From Inia geoffrensis (taxonomy: Eukaryota; Chordata; Mammalia; Artiodactyla; Iniidae), in NCBI GenBank assembly GCA_036417435.1, contig CM070900.1, positions 35,441,496-35,505,495 on the forward strand: 64,000 nucleotides of DNA. The letters run 5' to 3'. The translations under genes and the position numbers were made by a program. Position 1 is the first letter of the stretch; each line of letters opens with the position of its first letter. This document shows, piece after piece, positions 22,001 to 33,390 of the stretch. The notes beneath the pieces are model-generated. The model worked only from the letters and a program-made list of their open reading frames with translations. It was not told the DNA's origin and searched no databases.

Positions 22001-24185
22001 AAAAGAATTTTCAGAAATACTATGAATAAGTCCATGCCGACAAATTACACAACTAAGATGAAAAGGAAAATTTAATAGAAAGATACAAATTACCCAAATT
22101 GACTCAAAAATAAATTAAAAATCTAATAGACCTATAATAAGCAAGAAGATTGAATTAATAATTAAAAGCAAAGCTTAAGGCCAGATGGTTTCACTGGTAA
22201 ATTCTTTTAAACATTTAAATAAGAGATAATAGCAATCCTCCACAAACTCTTCCAGAAAACAAAGATCAGGGAACACAGCAATTTATTCTACAAGGCATGA
22301 TACCAAGGACAGATAAAGATATCACTCACAAAAAACAAAAACAAAACAAAACCTAACCAAAAAAAAAAAAAAAACCCACTACAGACAAATATTCATCATG
22401 CACATATATGTGAAAATTCCTCAGCAAACATTAGCAAGCCCCATCAACAATATATAAAAAGGATTGTACACAATGACCAAGTGGGATGGATCCAAGGAAT
22501 GCAAGGGTAAATTAGCATCTAAAAATCAATTAATGTAATACATCATATTAATAAAAGGACAAAATCCACAAGATCATCTTAACAGATACAGAAAAAACAT
22601 TTAAAACATCCAAATCCCATTAAAATTTTAAAAAAACAAAAAACCAGTGTTCAACAAACTTAGAATGGAATTTCCCTAATGTGATAAAAGGCAGTTACAG
22701 ATAACTTACAACTAACATTAAATGTAATAATTCTTTCCCCTAACATCAGGAACAAGCTAAAGATGTCTACTCGTGCCATTTCTATTCAACACTGTGAGTT
22801 TTATCTAGTGAAATCACTCAGTAAAACAGACCAAAGAGCATCAAGTTTGGAAAGAGAGAAGTAAAACTCTACACATTCACCAACAAATGATCCTGTATGT
22901 GGAAAATCTAAGGAATACACATACACACCCATGCACACAAACTACTAGAACTAATAAATGCACTAAAAGCAAGGTCATAGGATAGAAGATCAACATACAA
23001 AATCAATTGTATTTCTACATACAAACACTGAACAATCCAGAAATGATTTGTTGTTCCATTTATGATACCATCAAAAGAATATAGTATTTACAAATAAATT
23101 TAGTAAAAGAAGTGCAAGATTTACAAACATCATGGAAATAAAGACCTAAACAAATGGAGAGACAGTCTACATTTATGAATTGGAAGCTTCAGTACTGTTA
23201 AGTAGGAAATGTTCCTCAAATTGATATGTAGCTTAAATACAATCCTTATCAATAAATCAGGAGGGCTTTTTTTTTTTCATAAATTGACAAGCTGACCTCA
23301 GATTTATGTGGAAAATGCAAGGGACTCAGGATAGCAAAAGCAATTTTGAAAAAAACAAAATTGGAAGACTCACATTTCCGAATTTCAAAATTACTATGAA
23401 GCTACAATAATCAGGTTAGTATGGTGTTGGCCTAAAGATAGATATATAGATAAATGGAATAGAATGAGAATTTGAGAATTTAGGACAACACTTATGGTTA
23501 GCCTATTGATTTCAACAAAGTCACCAAGACAATTAAATAGGAGAAAAGATAGGCTTTTTAACAAATGATATTGAAACAATTAGATATCCACATGAAAAAA
23601 CGTAATTAGAACCTTAACTTCACACCATACACAAAATTAACTCAAAGTGGATCATAGAGCTAAATGTAGGAGCTAAAATTATAAAACAACATCAAAAGCA
23701 CATCCATAAAAGAAAAAAAGATAAATTGACTGTCATCAAAAACTTTAGTACTTCCAAAAGTACCATTAATGAAAAAATAAGCTTTAGATTGGAAGAAAAT
23801 AACTGCAAATCATACATCTGTTAAGGGACTTGTATCTAGAATATATAAAGAACATGTCAATAATAAGACAACCCAATTTAAAAAAAAAGCCAGCCTCGAA
23901 AAGTTTCTCAAAATGCTAAACATAGATTTACCATATGATCCAGCAGGTCCGCTCTAGGTGTCTAGCCAAGAGAAATGAAAACATATGTCCCACAGTCTTG
24001 TATGTGAATGTTTACAGAAGCTTTACTTGTAGCAGGCAAGAAGTGGAAGCAATCAAAATGACCATCAACTGGTGAATGTATAAACTCTGTGTATCTACAA
24101 TGGGATACAATTCAGAAATAAAAAGGAATGAGCTATTGATAAATGCAACAACATGAGTGGACCTCAAATGAGTGAAGTAGGCCAG
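19090..24185 (+). mobile_element. Ancient near-full-length L1 (L1M-type)
   Basis: In order this copy shows a 5' UTR (gagagtctgtgactttttag at about 19229; gaaagccaggtctaaaa at about 19815), an ORF1-like segment (agcagacaaaagacttcaaa at about 20139), and an inter-ORF spacer. An ORF2 endonuclease region follows (about 20780-21500; a 77-codon frame at 20889-21122 still reads as LINE endonuclease). The reverse transcriptase region (about 22000-22900) and ORF2 C-terminal part (to about 24185) come next. The 3' half of ORF1 appears deleted near 20400-20480, and ORF2 is broken throughout. I recall the layout from old eutherian L1M families. No TSD or A-tail is visible at the 3' end. Confidence 0.82.
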
Positions 24186-24370
24186 GTGGAGAGGACGTGG
24201 TCTATCTAAAGCAGGCAATTATTGCCATATGGGAATATCAGCACCTGGGCCTACTGTTGCTGGATCTTCAGATTTCACAAAAAGAGTGAAAAGGAACCCT
24301 TGTATGTGAATTCTCCTCAGAGTTCATTTATAGATTCTATATGCTTATTTTGTTATCTGTTGGTTTATGC
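24186..24370. other. No feature assigned
   Basis: About 185 bases between the end of the old L1 and the start of the hAT element. No repeat family assigned. Confidence 0.4.
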
Positions 24371-24749
24371 CAGAGACCAGAAACGTTGGCCATCAGATCA
24401 AACCTGGCTTGTTAATGTTTTTAAATTGTCTGCAACCTAGGATAATTTTATATTTTTAAATACTTGGAAAAAAAAACTAAAGGGAAGAAAGTAATTTGTG
24501 GTACATAAAAGTTATTTGGCATTCAAATTTTCAGTGTTGCTAATTTGTTTATTGCCTATGACTGTTTTCATGCTTGAACCACAGAATTGAGTAGTCAGTA
24601 CACAGACCTGTAGGTAGCACTCTTATCTCACTGCTGCTTGGTGCACTACTAATCACAATCATGCAGCTATAACTTGAGGGTATTTCAAATGTCATGCATA
24701 TCACCATACAATATCTTTTTTAATTAATTAAAAATTAATTTTTGTCAAA

Positions 24750-27700
24750 ACAAGAAATGAAGAAAAAATAAGACCTTGAATGTGTGCTTTTAATGCAAAG
24801 TAGCATTAAATAATTAACATTTATTATTTATTATGAAATTAATTATTATTTATTTATTATGAAATTACACAGCAAAGCATTGTGTTCATTATGAGTGACA
24901 GTCTAGCTGTGCTAAGGGATTATAATTCATTTCAACATCAACAGATGAAGAACTCATTACAGTATTCCCAGCTCATAGGAAAACAACAGTTAGAAAAATT
25001 AGATAATTTAAAGGGATTATCTCATCCTAGCAAAATGTCTTCACACCTAGAAGAGAAATGAACCAAACTACAGTTAAAGTGTCAGATGGACCCATTTATT
25101 AGCCAAGCAAAAGAAATTTACCAATGGTGAGTTAATTAAATCATGTTTAAATGTAGCCTCCAAATAAATACATTCAGAAAAAAATTAATTTGTTTAAGCT
25201 GTTAGGCTTTTAGTGAAAACAGTGGCTCAAAATATTGAGGAAATTGGGAACAACATCAGTAGTCAATTAAAAACGAGGCAAATGATTTTGAATCATCTTC
25301 CTTGCTCTTAACTTGACAGATTTTACCAATACTTTTCTGTTGTTTATTTGAAGGGTCAATGCCAAATTTGAAGTGACTAGAGAATTAGCCTCTATGAATA
25401 ATTTGCATGGGATATTTATAGGGGAGAATATTTTCAGTGATTTGAAAACACTGTTCAATGAAAACTGATATGGAATCTGCTAAGATGTATTACAACTGAT
25501 GGTGGTAAAAATGTATAAGGGAATGGAAAGTATATAAACAGACAAATTTATAAAAGTTATGGAAATGGAAGATATTTAAAGACTGTGGTTATTCATTGCA
25601 TTATTCATTGGCAGGTAGTTTGCAGAAAATACTTGACTCTATCATGTTATTAAACTAGCATGCCAGCAGTGACTTCATTCACCTTGTGGACTTAAGCATC
25701 ACCAGTTTCATGAATTTTAGTCAGAAATATAAGCAGAATAAGTTCCCTACCACCCAGAAGTTCAATAACTTAGCAGTGGTAAAGTTTTATTGTAAGTTTT
25801 TGAGTGGAGGGCCAAGAGTGAAATTTTTCTGAACAAAAAGAATTGCTCTCAACAAATATTGAGTACTAGATGGCTTTGAAAATTAGCTATTGCTTCAGAC
25901 TTCATAATATTTCTGATTAAATTCAACCTAATATTACAGGACAAAATAGTGTATGATAGCACAATGTACCATACATTGTGGTTAAGTAATTTCAGTGTCA
26001 ACTTGTTTTAATCACTAGTAATGGCAAGCTGTATTATGCACTTCCCATGCCGTAAAAGCTGAAACAAGAAGTGAGTTTTTCATTTCCATGTGAATTTGTA
26101 GCATATTTTTTTTTTCTGAGTTAAAACTGCAATTCTAGCAACACTTTTCAGACCTCAATGAAAATGAGAAGAAAATTGTCAAATTTCAAAACTCATGTTA
26201 CTGTAATTGAGGAGCTTCCACTTAATCCTCAAATGAAAATGATGAATCAGCAATGTAATGACATGGTAAAAAGAAAATATTAAGAAAAGGATCTAATAGA
26301 ATTCTATAAATGCCTTCTAAGCCATGAATGTTTCCAGTTAAAATCATATACTTAATGATACCACTCAATGGGAAAAGAAGAGTCTCTTCAATCCAGTGTT
26401 GTGACAACTGGATATTCACATGCAAAAAAGTGAAGTTAGAACCCTATCTTATACCACATACAAAAATTAACTTGAAATGAACCAACCTAAATAAAGAGGC
26501 TAAAACCATAAAACTCTTCAAAAAAATACAGAGGTAAGGTAACCTTTATGACCTTGAATTTCATGATGAATTTTAGATATGATACCAAAAGCATGAAAAA
26601 CAAAAGAAAAATAGATAAATTAAACTTTATCAAAATCAAAAACGTTTATGCATCAATGGACACTATCAGCAAAGTGAAAAGATAATCTACAGAATGGGAG
26701 AAAATATTTGTAAATCATATATCTGATAAGGGTCTAGTACCCAGAATCTATGAAGAACTCCTACAACCCAACAACAAAATGACAAACAATCCAATTTTAA
26801 AATGGGCAAAGGAATTAGGCAGACATTTCTCCAAAGAAGATTTATAAATGGCCAATAAGTACCTGAAATGATGCTCATTGTTAGTCATTAGGGAAATGCA
26901 TATCCAAATCACAATGAAGTACCACTTCACTGCCTCACACCCATTAGGATGAGCTATTATCAAAAAAACAAAAACAAAAAAACATGGTAAGTGTTGGCAA
27001 GGATGTGGAGAAATTGGAACCTTTGTGCATTGCTGATGGGAATGTAAAGTGGTACAACTGCCGTGGAAAAATTTGTCAGTTTCACAGAAAGATAAACATA
27101 GAATTACCATATGACTCAGCAATTCCACTCCTAGGTATATAGCAACCCCACTCCCAACTGAAAGCTACTACTCAAACAAATACATGTATAAACCTATTTA
27201 TAGCAACATTATTCACAGCCAAAGGTGGAAACCTCTGAAGTGTCTATCATAAGCATAATAGATACATATATACCATAAAAGATAAATTATGATATATACA
27301 TCTACCAAGGGATGAAGTACTGCTACAATGTGGATGAAACTTGAAAACATTATGCTAAGTAAAATATGACAAAAAAGGTCAGATATTGTGTGATTCCATT
27401 TATATGAAATAATCAGAATAGGGAAGTCTACAGAGTCCAAAAGCAGACTGGTAGTTGCCAGGGACTGGGGTAAGGGGAAAATGGAATGCAACTTCTTAAC
27501 GAGTGCAGGATTTGCTTTTATAGTGATAAAATGTTTGGAACTAGATAGAGGTGATGGTTGCAAAACATTATGAATGTACTAAATGCCATATTAAATGGGT
27601 TAACTTTATGTTATATGAGTTTTACCTCAATTTTTAAAAATTCATATGCTCATGGATTGATATTATTTATTTGATAGGACCTATCTATGCCAAAAGAAAA

Positions 27701-27810
27701 TTTCAAAGATGAAATATATAAGCTTTAGTCACAGATCATATGAGTATTACCAGATGAGTATTTACAATCAATTTTGATTATTGGCAATACTAAATTGACC
27801 CCAATTAAAA
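24750..27810 (+). pseudogene. hAT transposase relic (Charlie/ZBED-like)
   Basis: No frame is open, but reading in shifting frames gives family-like blocks in the right order. At about 25590-25800 there is a stretch like the hAT catalytic region, including a residue run resembling GSLQKILDSIMLLN and later KYKQNKFPTTQKF. At about 25870-25940 a run like LAIASDFIIFLIKFNLILQ matches the conserved LAFLVDITEHLNELNLKLQ block. At about 26265-26340 there is a run like RKGSNRIL/LIEFYKCL. The C-terminal dimerisation block resumes after the L1 at about 27655-27740 (LFDRTYLCQKKISKMKYI, compare LFGSTYVCEQTFSKMKHI). Known relatives among domesticated host genes include GTF2IRD2, FAM200 and ZBED proteins. This copy is dead. 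Positions are approximate because of frameshifts. Confidence 0.72.
26358..27640 (+). mobile_element. Old L1 3' end inserted in the hAT transposase
   Basis: L1 ORF2 C-terminal segment: actggatattcacatgcaaa, catcaatggacactatcagc, gagaaaatatttgtaaatca, cattattcacagccaaaggt. It ends in an old-type 3' UTR (tatatgagttttacctcaat, then tttttaaaaa). A degenerate TSD candidate lies at about 26343-26357 (tcatatacttaatga) and 27641-27655 (ttcatatgctcatgg). The minus-strand frames at 26748-27128 and 27213-27563 are antisense shadows of this L1. Confidence 0.85.
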
Positions 27811-28129
27811 GAGATGTTAATGGAAAAAGGGATCTAATGGAAAACTGATGAATTCATAAAAGTGCTAACAAAAGATCAAGATGAAAAAAAATTTAATTAC
27901 ACGGGACTGAGTGAACTGATGAGGATGATTATAAATCTTGTGGCTTTCTGTTTAAATTTTTAAAAAAATCCCACAAGGACTCAGAGGCAAAAAATATACA
28001 AATCAATTTTCACTGCAAAGAAGAGGAGCTGTTACAGTGGAGGATTACTGGACTGAATGTCAATATTATGACATAGTGTGAGTGTGTTTCGTGTTTGGTA
28101 ATTGCAACCATTGTTGCTTTTGTTGTGGT

Positions 28130-28185
28130 CATCCAAAAAAAAAATAAAAGGAATGTTAGATAACCATTAAAAAAAAAAGATGTTA
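28130..28185 (+). repeat. Two short A-runs
   Basis: An A-run near 28133-28148 and another near 28170-28179, followed by a C-run. They may mark tails of decayed insertions, but no TSD was found. Confidence 0.6.
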
Positions 28186-28315
28186 CCCCCCCATTCCATT
28201 CTTTTCATTAGTAGACCTGTATTACAAAAGAAAAAAATTATCTAATATTATATTTGTATTTTGTCAACAAAAACATTGCAGAAATTTGTTTTCTGTCTTG
28301 TTAAATAAGTACGCA

Positions 28316-28884
28316 TATTAGATCTCTATTTCTGCATAGCAAATTACCACAAAGTTAGAAGCTTAAAACAGTACCCACTTTTTATCTCAAAGTTCTGCAG
28401 GTCAGAAGTCTTAGTATGGCATTCCTGAGTTCTCTGCTCAGAGTCTCACAAGGCTGAAATCTAAGTGTCAGCTGGGCTACACTATCAGTTGGAGTTGAGG
28501 TCCTATTCCAAGCTCATTCAGATTGTTGGCAGAATTTAGTTCCTTGGCTGAAGGACTGAGGTCTTTGTTTTCTTGTTAACTGTCTGGCTAAAGGTCTCTC
28601 AGATCCTGGAGGCTGCCCTCAGGTCCTAACCACAACTTGGCAACTTACTTCTTCAAAGCCAGCAAGAGAATCTCCGTCTGCTATGACAAAGTCTTGTATA
28701 ACATAACGTAATCACAGAAATGACAATCCCATTACCTTTGTCATATAATTAAACCTGATGAAGGGGTGAAATCTCACCATAGTTGTGGCCCTACCCACAC
28801 TCAAGAAGAGGGCAGTATGTCATTGTTATAAACCAAGAAGCAGGAATCTTCAGGGCTGTCTTAGAATTCTGCCTGCTTCCTACA
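28316..28884 (-). mobile_element. MaLR (MLT1-like) LTR
   Basis: Complement of an ERVL-MaLR LTR: gcatagcaaattaccacaaa, agttctgcaggtcagaagtc, ctctgctcagagtctcacaa, attcagattgttggcagaat, acttcttcaaagccagcaag and gtcatataattaaacctgat. The 3' end is at the left and the 5' end near the gaattctgcctgcttcc block. Boundaries are approximate. Confidence 0.75.
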
Positions 28885-29026
28885 TGATATACTCAATTTT
28901 GCCTCTTGGTCTTCAAAATCTAAAATATTTGCTATCTGGGCCTTTACAGAAAAAACTTGCCATCTCCTGCTCCAGCTGATTTCCTTCAATGTGTGATTTC
29001 AGCTGCGCACACCCACCCTGGTTCTT

Positions 29027-29230
29027 TTTTTTTTTTTTTGCCGTACGCGGGCCTCTCACTATTGTGGCCTCTCCCGTTGCGGAGCACACGCTCCGGGTGC
29101 GCAGGCTCAGCGGCCATGGCTCACGGGCCCAGCCGCTCCGCGGCATGTGGGATCTTCCCGGACCGGGGCACGAACCTGTGTCCCCTGCATCGGCAGGCGG
29201 ACTCTCAACCACTGCGCCGCCAGGGAAGCC
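29027..29230 (-). mobile_element. CHR SINE
   Basis: Antisense full copy with a 17-base T-tract at its left (the complement of the A-tail). TSD cccaccctggttctt (29012-29026) and cccaccctgattctt (29231-29245) match at 14 of 15 bases. It lies just beyond the hAT right end. Frames of 83-124 codons here are SINE sequence. Confidence 0.96.
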
Positions 29231-29245
29231 CCCACCCTGATTCTT

Positions 29246-29605
29246 GTAGACTAAAAGCATGTGCACAGGAGGAGGTGTGTCCCCCAAACAAAAAACTGGA
29301 CTATTTCTGTGAACTCAGACAAGAATAAAAACTACCTCAGCTCCGTACCTACTCATTTGGTGTCTAGCTGTTCTGTTTTCTCCAGAATAAGCTCTTTGCC
29401 AGCATTCCGTATTAGCATTTGAGACTGAAAAGTGAGGGCAGTGCCCAGATGTTTCTGAGCATCTCAGCTTCCTGTTTTCCAACATTGTAAAAATCCATTT
29501 CTCCTCAGCTCCTTGTTTTTCTCAACAGAATATATTGACTGTAACATTCTCCCAAGTTTTAAATGCCTTCTGTTTCAAACACACAGTTTCTTTGGGAGCT
29601 GAGAT
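29246..29605. other. No feature seen
   Basis: No repeat or exon recognised between the SINE and the L1 piece. Confidence 0.4.
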
Positions 29606-29725
29606 TGATTTCTGAACTACGTTCTGTTTCATTGTTTTCCTGCCCAGCCCTGTATTGGTACCATTCTGCTTCAACTACAGTAGCTTGTTGTTCCATTTTC
29701 CTGATAGGGTTAGTTTTTTTTGATA
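29606..29725 (-). repeat. L1 fragment, old
   Basis: Reads ccctgtattggtaccattct, gcttcaactacagtagcttg. This is the complement of L1 ORF2 near the CATGCTGTTTTGGTTACTGTAGC block, badly decayed. Confidence 0.5.
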
Positions 29726-29762
29726 CACTTCTTTTCATGAATCTTTCTCATGTGGCTTATCT

Positions 29763-29796
29763 GTTTTTTGTTTTTGTTTTTGTTTTTGTTTTTTTA
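29763..29796 (+). repeat. (TTTTTG)n simple repeat
   Basis: Five near-identical TTTTTG units (gtttttgtttttgtttttg). Confidence 0.95.
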
Positions 29797-29804
29797 CCAC
29801 TTAA

Positions 29805-29900
29805 ACAAATGTATTTATCTCCACATTCTGGATCAGAAAACTGAAGAGCAATGAGATGCAATGTCTTTCCCCAGGTGTGTGTCAAAGCAAAGGTTGGATC
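29805..29900 (-). repeat. MIR SINE fragment
   Basis: Reads gtatttatctccacattctg, gatcagaaaactgaagagc, which fits the MIR complement (CCCATTTTACAGATGAGGAAACTGAGGC). Confidence 0.55.
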
Positions 29901-30309
29901 TCAGGGGTGGCAGTCTCCTCTTTGGAGTTTTGTATTTATTTTGTATTTTCGTTTGTGTTTAGACTTTTTAGTTCCATTTGTTTTTTGCTCTTTTCCAGTA
30001 CTTTGTAAAACCCTGCTTGAACTGTTTGAACATCAGCTGTGATAATCGCACCCTAGGGTGTTTGCCTGAGTCGGCTCCTAACTCAAAGGATGTACAGCTG
30101 GGTTACCACATCTCTGGGGGCCTTGTGTGATGGCGGCAGCTGCAGAAGGCAAAAGTTAGAGCGTCTCGAAGAGGGGTTAAAATTTAGGGGACAGGGTCAT
30201 GGGTCATTTTATAAAACTTTTCACTTGAAAATACTTCCCAGCTCACAGAGAAGCTGCCTGAATAGTAAAGAGCATACTCTTTACCCAGATTCACCTTAAG
30301 TTCTGTTCC

Positions 30310-30680
30310 ATTTGCCTTCTCTCTCTCCATCCGCACGACTACTATTTTTCCTGAACGTTAGAAAGTAAATTGCATACATTACTGCCACTTAACTACTTCA
30401 GTGCACATTTCCTAAGAAGGATATTCTTTTCTACAACCACAATACAGTTCTCAGCTTCAGTGAATTGAACATTAATATAGAAATTTTATCTAATCTGCTG
30501 ATGGCATTTCTTGTCAATTTATCCAATAATGTCTTATATTGCATTGTTTTTCCTCCAATACAGAATCCCATCTAGCATTACATATTATATTTAGCTATCA
30601 TGTCTGGAGTGTCCTTTAATTTGTAAAAGTTCCCCAGACTTTCTTCTACTTTTATCACATTACCAGTTTTGAATAATAAA
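30310..30680. repeat. Old L1-class 3' UTR-like repeat
   Basis: Blocks taactacttcagtgcacatt, tcctaagaaggatattcttt, ctacaaccacaatacagttc, ttagctatcatgtctggagt and aagttccccagactttcttc. They resemble a common old L1-type 3' region in mammals; orientation and family are unresolved. Confidence 0.45.
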
Positions 30681-33260
30681 ATGTTTGGGCCTTTTAGGGA
30701 AGGATGGGGACATTCCTTTTAGGAACTCAGTGAGCAGGCAGAGGGACCTCCCTCTTCAGAGTGGTGATGGGCCACCTCTCCCAGGATGAGGATTTTCCCA
30801 CCAAACAGGATGAGCTGTTTGCTAAGGTGAATTTGTCCAAGGAGAAAAGGGGAAAGACAGCAAGTTGCCTTGAAACCAACTAGGTCAGTGTCAGCCTCCT
30901 AGCAACTGTATCCAAGGCATCCTCCTTCCATCCCTCCCAGTGAGTCTGTGTCTCCCATAAGGACCCACCAGCAGGTGGCAAGGGTGCCAGGTCCCACAGG
31001 CTGCTGTCACCACTGCCATCTGGTCTGTATTATGGGGTATTCCCCCTCCACTGAGCCCTAAAGTCTCCTTCCATCCATGCAGAACCTTCTCTGAAGGGGA
31101 TAATCTGTTTTTCTTACCCAGAGAAAATGTTCTTTAAAAAATACTTGTTCAGACAGGACAGTGATGTCCTCTGTGTCTGCCACATTTGAGGTTAAGGTTT
31201 AGGGTATCCTAGTAGCTCATGCTTGGAATAAAGGGGGAGCACCACCTCCTAGGGAACGCTTGACTTGGCCTCCAGAGAGCCTGTTCATGGACGTAAGCTG
31301 ATAGTGGTATTGCATATCCATTACCATCCAGCATTTCTTCATTTCCATCTACTCAGAGAGTCTTTAAAATATTTTTAAAATACTTTTTCTTGATTTTATC
31401 ATTTAAAAGTTGCACCAAAAAAACAACAAAATTATTATAAAAGTCTCTAAGAGCTGTGAAGGTGATAAATGTGATGAAGTCCTAAGCCCAGGTACTGGCT
31501 CAAGCAGCCCTTTTCCCTAAGCCTTCATTCTCCTGAACTTTACGTGGCAGTGGGGTGGATGGGGCCACACGGGCCTGCTGTGGCCAGAAATCCTCCATGA
31601 AGAATGAAAGACAAGTGGCCTCATGTATCACCAATGTGAGAATTGCAGTCTTGGGAGGCTGAGCCCTGAGTTTGGAAGAGTGGGGGGAAATCTGTGTTTC
31701 TCAGTCTCTTGGTGGGAAACACTGACGCTTTTACCCAGATGCCTTTCCCTTCCTTATGAAGACTGGGGAGACAGGCCCTGCACTTGGCCTTAGTGAGGTG
31801 GAGAGCAGTCAATGACTTCCCCTCACCCACCTGGCACATGCTCTAAGAGCTGGACTTCCAGGGGTGTGTGTGTGTGTGTGTGTGTGTAGCTGCAGGGACA
31901 GCAGCTGGGGGATTTGTCTCCCTCTCTGCACAAATGAAAATGTTTATCAGTTATGTAACTTCACTTCCTGTCTCAAGGCCAGAGAGGGTGCAAACAGCTC
32001 AGTGGGTGGACCATGAGCTATTGGGTGGGTGACCTTGGCTATTGACTGTTGGATACAGTGGACCTAAGGGGAGCTGGGGATGGGGTGGTGGCATAAAGCA
32101 GTTTCCCTTCTGTGTTCTTTCTCCCCCAAATGGGAGAATGGCAGAGGGGAGGTGGGGGGAAGATTCAGAGGAATTTCCTAGCAAAACTAGAAGAAGCAGT
32201 AGGACATGCAGTTCATCAGCTCGGACATCTTTTCACATATTCAGGGACCTCTCAGTTCTGTCTCCAGCCCTGGGACAGGAACTGGATTCAAAAGGAGGAA
32301 CATAGAAATGGACCCCAGGCTTAGGTCAGGTTTCCCCACCTTCCCCACTTGACAAGATAGCCCAGCTGTTAAATGATTCATGGGAACATTTTCCTGAAAG
32401 TACCAGAAACAAGCTTTGAACTTGACCATGACGTGGGTGGACTCCTTTTGGAAAAGAAGGCCGTCCTCCTGGAATCTTTGCCTGGGGCTTGGCTGCGTAT
32501 CTCATTTGCAGGCAAAGGGATCACCCAGCCATCAGTGGTGGGAATGCCCACAGTGCAGCTACATGGGGAAAAGGAGACAGGGTGAAGAAAGGTGTGGGGA
32601 CGGTGAGTGAGAAATGGAGAAACTGAATGAAGAAGAGAAAGGATCCACCATCTGGTTGGAAGGGATGGAATGTCCCTGTTTTCCTTAATTGAGACTCCTG
32701 CCTTGTGGTCTTCATGAGCTTGGTGCAGCCCTGACAGGATCCTTCAGGGACACCCTCCCCTCATGCTCCACAGGAGGGTCCTTCAGGCTTCTCAGGGGGG
32801 AAGGTGTTGCTCCTACTTAGCCCGCCAAAGTCAGTGTGGGCAAAAGCAACAAATGCTTCTCATGTTCACCCATGTACACTGGGACAAAGGCAATGAATAG
32901 TTTAGGGTAATGACTGCTGGAAAAGGAGTTTTCAAAGAGGTGGGAGACACCAAACCAAGGGGCAGAAGTTTTGTGGGACGTTCTCATGGATGGTGTGGTG
33001 CAAGAAGTCCCGGGCCCTCCTGAGAGACCATTGTTGGTCTTCATGCCCAGAGAGGTGAACAAGGCAGGGGCATCCTGGGCCACGCCAGTGCCTTCACTTT
33101 ATCCTACCTAGTGAATCATAGGCCTAGAAAGAAATGGTTCTAATATGTAAGTCTTTGCTTATTTCTTATCCCCCAAACCCCTTTGCAGCTTGGTTTAAGT
33201 AACCAAGAGGCTGGTCTCCTGAGTTTGAGAACTTCTCTTGCTCTGCTGTCTTGTATTCCA
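30681..33260. other. Repeat-poor, relatively GC-rich stretch (2.6 kb)
   Basis: Apart from a (TG)n run at 31864-31888 I recognise no interspersed repeat here, which contrasts with the rest of the window. Several frames of 60-88 codons lie on both strands, none with a convincing domain, start context or splice signals. A regulatory element or an untranslated exon could hide here without being visible from one sequence. Confidence 0.4.
31864..31888 (+). repeat. (TG)n microsatellite, about 12 units
   Basis: Uninterrupted gtgtgtgt run. Confidence 0.96.
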
Positions 33261-33261
33261 G

Positions 33262-33390
33262 ATTGTCCTACCCATCTTGCCCATGAGACAGTGAGCTCCC
33301 TGAGGAAAGGATCTCATCTCTCTTATACTCCGTTCTGTCACCTGGCGCCAAGAACAGCCTGGAACAGAGTAAGTGTTCAAAGTTTAGAAC
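33262..33390 (+). repeat. L2 LINE 3'-end fragment
   Basis: Reads gagacagtgagctccctgag, gaaaggatctcatctctc, agaacagcctggaacagag and taagtgttcaaag. This is the L2 3' UTR signature (GACTGTGAGCTCCTTGAGGGC...GCCTGGCACATAGTAGG). The 140-codon frame at 33183-33605 covers it and is therefore not a gene. Confidence 0.78.

Larger units (their letters stand above)
24371..28969 (+). mobile_element. Decayed hAT (Charlie-like) transposon with nested inserts
   Basis: The left end, cagagaccagaaacgttggc, and the internal blocks aatactttggaaa-like and cattcaaattttcagtgttg follow the same hAT family as 12895-13115. The right-end block aaaatatttgctatctggg...cttgccatctcctg, at 28921-28969, is the matching 3' terminus. 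Between them lie remnants of a transposase gene. Two younger inserts interrupt it: an L1 at 26358-27640 and a MaLR LTR at about 28316-28884. The flanking 8-mers (gtttatgc and ctccagct) do not match, so the right end could belong to a second copy. Confidence 0.7.

Noticed and set aside
26748..27563. Two minus-strand frames of 116-126 codons
   Set aside because: They are antisense to the L1 ORF2 segment inserted at 26358-27640.
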